A program made the position numbers and the translations under genes. Source: Tubulanus polymorphus (Eukaryota; Nemertea; Palaeonemertea; Tubulaniformes; Tubulanidae). Taken from it: a stretch of DNA of 64,000 nucleotides. The notes beneath the pieces are model-generated. The model searched no databases. It was not told the origin of the DNA and saw only the letters and a list, made by a program, of their open reading frames with translations. Every line of letters starts with the position of its first letter. Position 1 is the stretch's first letter. Of the stretch, positions 23,536 through 34,178 are shown piece after piece. The stretch spans positions 24,292,485 through 24,356,484 of the forward strand of contig NC_134027.1 in assembly GCF_964204645.1 (NCBI RefSeq). The letters are read 5' to 3'.

Positions 23536-26064
23536 ATGGCTTCTACTGCTGCCCCGGTAAATATCAAATACAACCGGTTCAATCCGTACTTATTGATCAA
23601 TATCATCTGCTTCAAAGAATCATGAAATCGCCGAAAAATTACACGTTTTGGGGTAGAAAAACTCATTTTTATCAGTCGGTCGAACTAAGTACCGAACAAA
23701 ACCGGTGTTCTACTGTACTAAACCATCAAATTTGGCCAAAAGTTACTGATTTCGAATCCTTAGACCTCTCTGATAATAAATATGCAGAAATGCAAATTTT
23801 TTGGGAGGGGGTAGGGCAGTAGGGAAGAGCAATAGCACCAAACTTAGAAATGAAAGCTGCGAACTTGTGACCAGATCAGGGAAAGGGGATTTTTAAAAAA
23901 AGGTGCATCGATTCGAAAAGGGGATCATCCAGTGTTGCACAAACTTATTGGATCTGATATCTTCTTTCTCCTTTGTCCAGGTCGATGTGGAATTGGCTGT
24001 TTTGATCGGTTTTCACCCTTTGTTTGATTTAATTCGGTCATTAAATTCAGTTAATTCTTCATTCGATGTAGGACTTAATCCTTTTTGTGAACCTGTGCCC
24101 TCACTCTTCTTTATCCTGTCCTAAAACGTTTTTCTTGAATCATCTTCCTCATTTTTGTAGACTTTGCCTATGAACCCTAAGCCATTTTTGAATGGTCTTA
24201 CCGGTAAACCGTGTATGGTGAAATTGAAGTGGGGTATGGAATACAAAGGCTATCTTGTATCAGTTGACACTTATATGAATTTACAGGTATAGTTTCTTCG
24301 ACTTTCTACTTACTTATTTTTGTTAGAAATTTCGATTTTTTTTTTGATAGGTTCATGTATATGTCTGTTTTTTTTATCCGATTTTGAACATTTAAGTCTA
24401 GGCCTACATGAGATGTATTAGGTGTCGGCCTATTATGTTTTATTTCAAGCTGAACCAATTCCTTCACTTGAAATTGTGGAGAAAAAAAAACGGAATTCAT
24501 AGTTGGAATGGGAAATATAGTCAAATCAAGACATGAAGCGGTTTAATCCGGATTTGGGTCTAATCTGAACAATATTTGAAGTCCTTTCATTATCAATTTA
24601 CAAGGTAATGACTTTTAATCAGGATTTCCACGGAAACTGGATGAATTTGGTTCCAAATGATCTGAATTAAACAGATTGTAAATTGTAAATTTGGAATCAC
24701 TCGAAAACTCCTACTCCTTAAATTCAGGAAATGTATCAAATTTAGAAAATTTCGAATGTCCATGTAGTCGGTAGGTGGATGGTTCCACCGAGACACCCAT
24801 TATCTCTAATGTTATCTTTTTTGATTGTAATGTTTTTAAAATGTTTGTTTTCGCACAATTTCTTGCAGCTGGCAAATACGGAAGAGTTTATAGATGGCGC
24901 TTTAACCGGAAACCTGGGCGAGGTTCTTATCAGGTAAACGACAAATTCTGACAAATTAAACAGGGTTACTACATAATTCCTCGGTTCCTTGCTGCTTCTA
25001 AGTGGAAGATGCTTGAATCTCCTTTCATTTGAGCAATTTGTCGGAAACTCCTTCATTTTTGCATCCTCGCTTGCCAGGGGTCCGGTATCACTCCCAATCT
25101 CGCTTCCACCAGCCCCCCTGGCCTCACGAAGCGTGATTTCATTACTGGCGCTGTTGCGCATGACGTCATATATCGATTTGCGAAATACTTCCTTGTTCGG
25201 TAAAACGTTCACTAATTGGTCAATTTAACGGGAAAACCAACAGACGTCTACTGTCGGTTTGTTACAAGCGCTGTGATTGGTACGCCCGGATTCTGGTCGG
25301 CTAGTAACGACTCCAACGATTCGTGAGGTCAAGGGGTTCGGGGAACAGCTTTAGCGTAGTGGGTTCGAATCCCGTGACTGGTGAAGATGTCATTTTCGAG
25401 AAATCGGTGCTAGAATACTTTGAAAGTAGTACATTAGACTTGACAACCTCTGAAATGGTAAAGTTGGGACCGGGATAACAAATAAAAACCCGCAGTTAGA
25501 CCTGTAAAACAGTTTAGTTTATTTGACAGTTTCGAGGCTTTAACTAAGCCAAGTCATCAGAGTAACAAAAACGTTTTTGTTCATCTGATGATGGGGCTTA
25601 GTTAAAGCCCCGAAGCTGTCAAGAAAATAAACTGTTTTACAGGTCTAACGGTGGGTTTTTATTTGTCAACTCTACAATGAGATAGATATCAGTTAATTGT
25701 AGTCTTGGGACCGGGATCTTTATATACCCAATAAAGCGGTGGCCAAATTAGAAACGGAGTTTTGAGTGTCAAGGATATTTACTTATGAAACCACCTACGG
25801 TAGTAACGGTTTACCATGACGAACAATACCAATTTAGGAGGAGTCAACTGTTATTTGGATATGAAAGTGATGCAGACATTTCCTTGAAATATGGAATTTT
25901 CTCCTCTAATTAAATGATTTTGCCCTATTGAATAAAACAAGAAAAATTTTATGTAGTCAGATGCCAAAATTGAAATTTGATTTGTTTCGTTTTGCAGATG
26001 TAATAACGTGCTGTATATCCGAGGTGTCGAGGATGAAGATGAAGAGGGAGAAATGAGAGAATGA
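23536..26064 (+). CDS. SNRPF: Small nuclear ribonucleoprotein Sm F
   Basis: Exons 23536-23556, 24161-24286, 24869-24933 and 25998-26064 (stop TGA) join in phase to 92 residues. After MASTAAP the protein has [40 protein letters not shown], the join [21 protein letters not shown] and [19 protein letters not shown], nearly identical to animal Sm F. It forms one seventh of the Sm ring on spliceosomal U snRNAs and binds beside Sm E and Sm G. Sm1 spans the [12 protein letters not shown] region and Sm2 the NNVLYIRG region. The N-terminus is about six residues longer than human. A polyadenylation signal AATAAA lies at 26206-26211. Intron 3 contains a foldback element. Confidence 0.97.
25460..25676. 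mobile_element. Foldback element in SNRPF intron 3
   Basis: Arms of about 90 bp (AACAAATAAAAACCC and TTAGACCTGTAAAACAGTTT on the left; inverses on the right) meet near AACAAAAACGTTTTTGTT at about 25570. Imperfections lie mainly near the outer ends. Confidence 0.75.
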
Positions 26065-26205
26065 TGAAAAACGATGATGATAATCATGTTTAATCGACTG
26101 TGTATATAGTGTATGATATTTCGATCTGGCTAAATTCAAAATGTCTCTGGAAAATAATTTGTAGAAAAAAAATGATTGGGGTGTGAATCGTTTTTTAAAG
26201 AAAAA

Positions 26206-26211
26206 AATAAA
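26206..26211 (+). terminator. SNRPF polyadenylation signal AATAAA
   Basis: A canonical hexamer about 140 bp after the stop codon of Sm F, in an A-rich context and with no competing gene nearby. Confidence 0.75.
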
Positions 26212-26219
26212 ACCTAAAA

Positions 26220-27397
26220 CTTTTAGATGATGCTTTTTTGTTATGATTTTGGTCAGGTGTAGATTCAGTGCAGTGCAGATTTTAATTTAACAAGTTGAAA
26301 GTTAAACAAATTCATTTTGTGGTAGTTCTTGTAGCCTTCTTTGATCTACGAATGTGGCTAGTTGCAAGGTCATTCATATCGTAATATGTTCACCAGTGGC
26401 GTTGAGTATTAAGATTAGCTGATGGTTGAGCATTTCAAACTTCCCATGTGGGCTGCAGCGCCATGCAGTGCTGCCCCTAGATATTACATAAGCGGTGAAC
26501 TAACTCGATAGCGCAATGTTCCTGCTGCGGCGTGCAGGGACCAGTATCACATTCCCCCTAAAAGGTGCGATATCAAATTGATTTTCCACAACCATGGGGT
26601 GCCCGCTTCTCTGGATTCAAGCGGCCACCTAACACCTCGCCAGACAGTCCAGGTATCGAGCCCAATACGCTACTAAGCGAGACCGGACGCCTGAAGCGAA
26701 GAGGCAGCCGACGACGATCAACTCACTTTTGGTTTTCTTTTTTTCTGGACCCAAGATCCTACCAAGCAGTATTCGAATGGTCATAATCGTTGATTTATTT
26801 GAACGATTGTTTTTCGGAAGACCACTGGAGCAATTCCTCCTATTAGAGAAAACCGTATATTTTGATCTAACCCCGCCGTATTCCATGGAGAAAAAGGGTT
26901 TGAGAAATTGCGGTCAGTGAGTTTTTGAAGTTTCTTCAAATCCAGTGGGAGTCTTGCCCGCCAGCCGACTATCTCACGAATATTGATGACACTCCAACCA
27001 TTTCCATGGTGGAGGAAACAAACACCACACTGTACGCAAACATGTATACGATGCTTGCAAATGCTCGGCTCCACCGAAGCGTGTACATAAACGAACTTAT
27101 TTGTCACTAAATCAATCTATTTTTTACGCAATAATTAGAACAAAATTTGAAAATTTGTATTCAAACACATAAGTGACCCTGAAAGTGTCGGAATCTTCAA
27201 ATATACCTATCCCTGTGGTGTATCGCACTACGAGGGGCCAAACAAATATCCGAAAGTCTCTCAGAATCTCATAAATTGGTTTTATGACGACGGGTATCAC
27301 TAGGCCACTGCCCGATGACACCCGGCCTTCGCCTGTCCAAAAACTACGACCAGCGTTGTTAGTGAATATTTAGAATACATAGATCATTGTGGCAATG
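26220..27397. other. Spacer with a possible tRNA-like repeat
   Basis: No gene was recognised. Around 26560-26720 the minus strand carries GGGCTCGATACC, a B-box-like block, within moderately GC-rich repeat-like DNA. Confidence 0.35.
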
Positions 27398-28613
27398 TTA
27401 GTAGCACGTTTTAGCATCGAAACCTCCGCAATTTTTAGAGATGAATTTCCTTCCCGCGGGCTTTGAACAGCTTACATCGGATCGACCCACTTCTTCTAGA
27501 TATCGTCTGCAATTCGTCGCGGCTTTCGATCGGTTGCAGGCGTCAATTTGAACGTTGATACAACTAGGTTCGGGAAGATTGTTCAGGTTGTCGGAGGCTT
27601 GCGGATCTAAGCATATCTTCGACGACCAAGTACCGATCATACTGAATTGACATGATTTTCCCGGGCAACATTGCTTGGACGACCTGCAGCTCCGACCCTC
27701 TGATTTGCAGCCTGTCAGTAGATAAATGAGAACATTGTAAGATGCGATTCTTTTAATTCATTTTTGCGAGAGTACTGAATTTGCAGATTCGAGCGATGTC
27801 TTGCCAAAAGAGTGACCCAAATGGGAAGGTTAACCCGTCGAAAATACCAATTACCCTTCTCAATTGCCTAGGCTTAATTAAAATGGTTTGGTTTTCCAAC
27901 CTTTTTTAGCCCTTTTTATTTTCCAATACAAATCCAAGTTCGTAATAAGAACATAAGGCATCATGAAATCACGATACGGTTAGTGACTTCAAGATGGGTA
28001 GGACGGGTCACCCAAAATACTACCTGGGATTAAAAAGAAGTCCCACGTTGCCATAGTTCTACAAAGGTGACGAATTATAATGTATATATGACATCCGTAT
28101 TGCACTCCACATTTTCAACCGCCCCTCCCCTACCCCCCGAAAATGTAATTAATCAGACATTATAAACTGGGTAACGACCAATCTTAGAAACACAACGTTA
28201 GCTTAATCGGATGATTTAGATTTGAAGGTTATCAGAAAGTTATTAGATAATAATTACGCTTTCTTCTTTTCTCCATTTCGATTTTTTCCATGACCCTTTT
28301 GAAGAAAGCAGCCAAAAGCGATTCCTCATTCGACTCGGCCGCGATCGCCCCCGCTACCGTCACCATAAGCAACGCCAAACACAGAAGTATTGTCACCTGA
28401 AATTCATTAAGATGAACTATTTCATAATCATGCAATTGGTTCGTTTAGACGCCTTTCCCGTGGATGGGGCTCCGGTTTTGATAAGTTCGCGATTTAGGTG
28501 AACATCAAAGTCAGAGCATTATTGCCTCATTGTCTAACTAGCTAGACAGCCATGGGGAGTCTAGACTGAATCAATATCTGAAAATAACAAACATGACAGA
28601 ATCTTACTTTCAT
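27398..28613 (-). CDS. Secreted cysteine-knot-like precursor with a basic processing site
   Basis: Three minus-strand exons join in phase: 28613-28608 (MK), 28396-28258 and 27711-27398, giving 152 residues. An N-terminal signal peptide (core VTILLCLALLMVTVAGAIA) is followed by an acidic, helix-prone spacer (ESNEESLLAAFFKRVMEKIE) and a basic cluster KRRKR at the exon 2/3 boundary, resembling a prohormone-convertase site. The next exon begins with C-x6-C-x5-CC-x4-C-x12-C, the inhibitor cystine-knot (knottin) spacing. A second part has six cysteines (C-x7-C-x8-C-x13-C-x12-C-x7-C) ending Cys-Tyr-stop. Such architecture occurs in secreted peptides of many roles, including hormone-like, antimicrobial, protease-inhibitor and venom families. 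No specific family was recognised and no activity is claimed. A TATA box lies about 120 bp upstream. The signal, spacer and cysteine module sit on separate exons. Confidence 0.75.
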
Positions 28614-28733
28614 GTTTTCGCTGATCGACTATTCCGTAAATACTGCTGCTTTACCCGCGATAGAACCGTATTTTCATGTGGTTATAAACTTTGAAATATG
28701 AATGGAGAAACTCTATAATTAAATCACGTCGCT

Positions 28734-28742
28734 CTATATATA
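28734..28742 (-). promoter_or_regulatory. TATA box of the cysteine-knot-like gene
   Basis: The minus strand reads AGTATATATAGAGC here. With the start codon at 28613, this leaves roughly 90 bp of 5' leader if transcription begins about 30 bp downstream. Confidence 0.6.
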
Positions 28743-28759
28743 CTCATATTCTCACGTGT

Positions 28760-30470
28760 CACAAAAAAACAAGTTCATACCAGAATGGAAACTATACAAA
28801 ATGTATGACAATTGTTTATGTTGACTGCGGCAGGCGTAGATGAATCATCGAAAATGCGGTATTCAATAAATTAGAAGGCGAATACCTCGCGTCTTTTCGT
28901 TCAATGAAAGGGATCGACAACTTGGGTTATTGAATGGGGCGGCTCAGTATGTTCGGGTAGAATTTCAGTAAAAACCACGCACAAACACTGCCATTTTATA
29001 TTGAGACGGCAGAGAATGACATATTTTTTCCAATATTGAGATTAAAGAGGCCTTATCGAATACTTGGTGCCGAGATCATCCTCACCTCTCCTCTGGCGTG
29101 AGGATGTACCGAGTTGGGAGCCGTAGACATCACAATTTTTACAATTCATTTCCGCAGCCCCTTTGAAGTTTTATGCACAAAATACTCGAATGGGCAAGAA
29201 AATTTTAATTTTTTCCTGTTTAATTTCTATTTTAAAACGCCTATGAATTTTTTCTTTATTTTTTCCCTTCGCCCTCCCATTTTTTCTTGAAAAATCCGTA
29301 CTCAAAGCTATTGAAGAATGCCAAGATCCAGAGGCGGATCCGATGGGACTCGGGAGTACACTTCTCCGTCGTAATCGGTCCGCGTTCGTTCGAGAACAAC
29401 GGCAATTTTCTTCTTGCACATATTTCTATTTAGTGTCAAAAATGCACTGGAATTTCTTAATTGTTCAGACGATTTGCGTGGACACGTATTATTTTCAATG
29501 CTATGCGCTTTTGATTTCGATGTGCTCCCGTCACTGTCCCATGGGACCTGTGCTTTCGGATGATGTTGGGAGTGTCATGGGCTATATCAGTCATATGGGG
29601 TTGTAACACTTGTAACACACATGGATCTCGTTCACCTCATCTACCGTATAATAGAAAATGTTTTAAAACGAAAGATGATTTGTTCATTTGTTCAAAAACT
29701 CTATTTTATTTACACAGAATACTGTTTATGTACTTCTAACAAAAGAATAGAAATCATGTCGATGTTTTTTTTTCATTTTGTTACGTTATTTGATCCTGTC
29801 CATTTCGATGCGTGCCTCCGTGTTGAAAACTGAAAAATAAAAAAAAGTTTAAATAGGTAGCTTTTTCAATACATGTAAGACAACGTTGTCAAATTTACCT
29901 ATTTCTTCACTCTACCTCACAGTCGTGATGTTTTGTCTAAGATTCAATGGCCGCTATCTCGCGGACTACATAAATACCGCCGAAGAAAAGTACCACACTC
30001 TTCACCGCTTGCCTAGAAAAAAAAAATACAATGGTTGGAGACTTAAGATACCGACCATCGGCATCAACTATGACGGCGGCCAGAAACTTTGAAGCACTGG
30101 TAGGTGCTGCCACCACTGCACCGTACCATACTACCATCGATAGATCTATTTGTCAAAATTACTTATTTTATTCGGTCGTTATAGGACAAATTAACTTCAC
30201 AATGCTCTTACCATCGGAATGCGTCAGTCCAAAGACTCTTGATGAATTTACCCGGTTGAAAACCTTCATTATCGCCTTTTTTATCGAGAACTGGCATCGT
30301 GAATATTCTAAAAGCAAATACGTTACGCTGTAGCTGTACACTGATTGACGAAGGGCTGGTTCGAATCCCGCTCATATGGTTGACACTTGATTATGAGCTG
30401 TGCGCTGCCGCATTTGTTGTTGCCTACGTGCTTTTTTGTACTGAAACAATCGCCGAATCGGAATAAATAA
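28760..30470. other. Spacer without recognised genes
   Basis: Short frames on both strands at 29937-30140 include a pyrimidine tract and AG near 30010 on the minus strand, but no domain or consistent exon chain could be built. A B-box-like GGTTCGAATCCC at about 30359 suggests an old SINE remnant. Confidence 0.4.
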
Positions 30471-30482
30471 CATAACCACAGG

Positions 30483-30780
<298 letters not shown>

Positions 30781-30830
30781 CTGTGAACATAACATAGGTT
30801 TTAGTCAAAACAATGTCAAAATCTGTCTAA

Positions 30831-31330
30831 TGTCTATTTCAACCTGATTCGAGAGCATACCGGGTAGCCTAGCTCAGTCATTTTTGGTACTGGTAGTACA
30901 TACCTGATAAAAGTCTTATTAGGACCAGAGGACTGGCAGTCGACCTAAATCATCGTTTTATAATCCATTTGAAACTGTATTGAAGGATATCCAAAAAGTC
31001 TGCTTTGAGAGGGGTTCATGAGAGAAAAGAGACTCCATGATTTGAAAGTATAACAATATGTCACCATGCCTACCAACTGAAGTTTGGTACGTAGGCATGG
31101 AAACATATTGTTAAACTTTTAAATCATGGAGTCACTTCTCTTCATTTAACCCCTTTCAATGAACACTTTTTGGATGGGCTTCAATACAGTTTCTAATGGA
31201 TTAAAAAATGATGATTTAGGTCGACTGCCCATCCTTTCTGGTCCCATTAAGACCTTTATATGGTATGTACTACCATAACTGACTGAGCTAGGCTACCCGG
31301 AATGCTCTCAAGTCATGTTGAAATAGACAT
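30831..31330. mobile_element. 500-bp foldback element
   Basis: The arm from TGTCTATTTCAACCTGATTC (30831) is matched by the inverse arm ending GTTGAAATAGACA (31330), with a centre near 31080 (CCATGCCTACCAACTG...TACGTAGGCATGG). Arms of about 240 bp have scattered mismatches. It lies about 50 bp from the AT palindrome, and no ORF is present. Confidence 0.8.
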
Positions 31331-31692
31331 TAACAATGTGGAACCTATGGGACCACCTCAAAATGTCGCCTGGTAACCGGAAACTTCCCGGGCCTACATG
31401 AGATTAACTAAACACGCATTAAAATAGCTGTTCTTAATATATATTTTCCTATTAGCCGTCTGCGCAGTATGATTACAAAATGTATTAACTTTTCGTGATA
31501 ATAACTACTAGGTGAGTTTTTAGCCGACTGGAATCTTTTTTTCACATGATTTAATTACGCTTTTGGATGAATCGTTAACATCGGTTTGTCAAAAGTTCGA
31601 TAAAGACACCCGTCAAAACATCAAAAGCGTGTCGTCGCGTCCTCGTGTTGACATAATTTCAGAAATAACTTACGAATCATTTCTTAATCCAT

Positions 31693-33774
31693 TTAATCGC
31701 GACCGACGTCATCAGTTTGGTATTGAACGTTAAACGACAACCTGCCGTCAATCGTCGCCACGATTATCGTAAACGGAGATACCCTAGTATCGAAGTTATT
31801 GTAGAATAAATGAATTCTAGCATCGCGAATAGGTCGTTCAAGATTCGCTTTTTTCAACACGTCGAAAAGCCCCAATACGGGATATCGACAAATTCAAGTT
31901 CTTGAATTACTCGTTTGATGGCGCTAGTCAGAACCGGAAATTAGAACCTAAATACGCCATGCTCTAGTTCATTTGCAATGAAAATCTCTCGCTTCAAGTT
32001 TTCAATGAGCGATATTTTACTTACTATATATCGTCACGCATAATTCTTTAAATATGATATCCTACCGCTACGTTAGATATGATAAAACCTCACTGCAAAG
32101 GCTAGAAATCACTATAAATGTCCTAAAATTACCAAAAAACATTTTGCAACTGTTGACGATGCAAAGACTGGTTGCCAGGTGTCACATGGTGGCAGCACTT
32201 GACGGCCCAATTTTGATTGTTGGTTCGAGTCCTGGTACCTGATGAATCTACGAGTTTAGTCTTTGTAAAATCAATTTTATTTCATAATATTATTTATCAC
32301 TATAGCCTGCAATAAATTTACCTTAAGAGTCTTGAACTCACCAACAAAGTGATGACACCCGGCACCAGTCATTACTTCCGTTAGCTGCTTCGAGTGTCCT
32401 TGCTAAATTTATTTTTGGTAGTTTTTTTTTTACATTTCTTGTAATCTTTAGCGTTCGAATTCAACACATTGTCAGGATATCATACTCAAAAGATTATGCG
32501 TGCCGTTGTATAGTAAGTAAAATATCGCTAACTAAAAACTTGAAGCGAGAGATTTTTATTGCTAATGAACATAGCGGATTTAGGTTTCAATTTCCGGTTC
32601 TGACTAGCGCCTTCAAACGAGTAATTCAAGAACTTGAATTTGTCGATATCCCGTATTCGTGACGATCAGATCAGCGATATAAGGCGGACTTCTTGGAATC
32701 GGATTGCGATATATCAGCTTAGCCGTTTTGCAAGTTTTGAACGATTCAAATCATTTACTTGATGTTCGACCTCTAGTTGGGTGTTCCGCGCCCTTCCCAG
32801 AATGTTGACCGATCTGATTCGACCGGGATCGGGATATCTATACCGTAGGTATCTACCGTTAGTGTAGTCTCCTTAAGGCGTCTTCCGGTACAAATCCTCG
32901 GATATCTGAGATTGGCGATCACTTGAACGATAACGTCTTAAATCGCTGGTATCTGTTTTTCTTCCAGCATCTTTGTCAACGCCGTCGCCGCTATATTGCT
33001 ATGATCGGAGCGTTCACGCCTAGACCTTTCGCTTTGGCGGCCGTCACCATTTGCGCCGTCTCGGCCTCATCAAAATCAATCTCGATGTTTTCGATGGTTC
33101 TTTTCAATTCTCCGTGTCCGCAGTTCTCCTCGGGAACCAGGTTTAATTTGCTGGCAAGATCTACCGCCGGTTTGGGCCGGATATAACGACAAAGCCCGTT
33201 CATATACAACCGCACTCTATCCCACATACTCAGTTTAATATCAGACTCCATGTAATAATCTCGGCTAGGTTTTAAAGGAGGGCTTTCTACGCCAGCAACT
33301 GATTTTTCATTACTAAAATGATAATCGAGTATTTTGATGAAATCTTTTACGCTTGCCATCAAAATTCAAATGTAAGCCAACCGCCACGAATGTATACGTG
33401 TTACTTTCGTCGTCGTTTTCTGCTTTGACCGTTTTGAGCATCGTTATTTTCCATAAAGGTCCATTCTCGTCGAATACCGTCAACAAATCCTCGTCTGCCA
33501 ACGTTCGATAATCAGTCGCGGCCGATTGTCGAAAAACGATCGTTTTTTCTTCCATTTCTTCGTTGGATTTCATGACGGATTTTTGCTGGTGACGATTTTT
33601 GAAGTTTTTGCTCGTAAAAGACGTTTGCACCGTTGTAACTGGCAATTCGACCTCGCTAACGAAGGAAAATATCGCCCAAGAATGACCGGTGGCTGCGTCA
33701 TTTTCGTTCACGATTCCGATTTCGTGACAAGCCAGTTTTCGAGCGAATCTACCTAAAGATGTAGAATTTGGCAA
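31693..33774 (-). pseudogene. Decayed acyltransferase/condensation-like gene, split by a MITE
   Basis: Minus-strand frames read in order as one protein-like sequence broken by lesions. The N-terminal part (33774 to about 33355) contains LGRFARKLACHEIG and ends in LHLNFDG, an HxxxDG active-site-like motif of the CoA-dependent acyltransferase (condensation / alcohol acetyltransferase) superfamily. A frameshift within GATGGCAAGC (about 33351-33357) moves it to SVKDFIKILDYHF onward. A 2-nt slip near 32991-32998, an in-frame TAA near 32938 and further frame changes near 32790 and 32715 follow. The downstream part reads VIANLRYPR, STFWEG and LIVTN. The MITE at 31878-32653 interrupts the VTNxG-type block, and LFDVLKKANLE to IDGRLSFNVQYQ continues at 31875-31693. 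With this many lesions it cannot encode the enzyme. The family assignment rests on motif order only. Confidence 0.75.
31878..32653. mobile_element. 776-bp MITE with TA target duplication
   Basis: The ends are CGGGATATCGACAAATTCAA and its inverse, each flanked by TA (31876-31877 and 32654-32655), as in Tc1/mariner-type insertions. The arms are about 170-185 bp and about 90 percent alike, with a ~420-bp centre that includes a tRNA B-box-like TGGTTCGAGTCC (about 32220) and no transposase frame. Confidence 0.85.
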
Positions 33775-33789
33775 CGCCGTGTGTGAACT

Positions 33790-34015
33790 CTGTCAGGCCT
33801 ACCGGCATTAATTGAAATAGAAATAAACCCTATCCTCCTGTACCCGGCGTCATTTGCGGAATAGAAATAAACTGTTCCATCCTCTTAATTTCAATCGATG
33901 CCGGGCTCAAGTCTTGAAATAAACTTGTCTGTCCTCTTGTACCCGGCCGGAGTCATTTGGAATAGAAATAAACTTCTGATCTGTGCTCTTGTTTGAGAGA
34001 GAAATAAACTCCTCT
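33790..34015. repeat. ~55-60-bp tandem repeat, four copies
   Basis: GGAATAGAAATAAAC recurs four times with interleaved TCCTCTTGTACCCGGCGTCA blocks. It lies just upstream (minus sense) of the pseudogene and downstream of the WSC gene. Confidence 0.8.
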
Positions 34016-34178
34016 TACCTCTATTACTCGGCGTCAATTAACATAAGCAAGGAAAAACGAAAATACATATGTTTTATTGTTATTCAATATTTATTGAGGC
34101 TCTACAGTGGCGGATGCAGGAGGGTCTCGGGATTCCAACCTCTTTCTGACCAAGTGCCATATAAATTGAATATTTCAA

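Noticed and set aside
24742-25212. 156-codon minus-strand frame
   Set aside because: It runs antisense across SNRPF exon 3 and its introns; no supporting signals.
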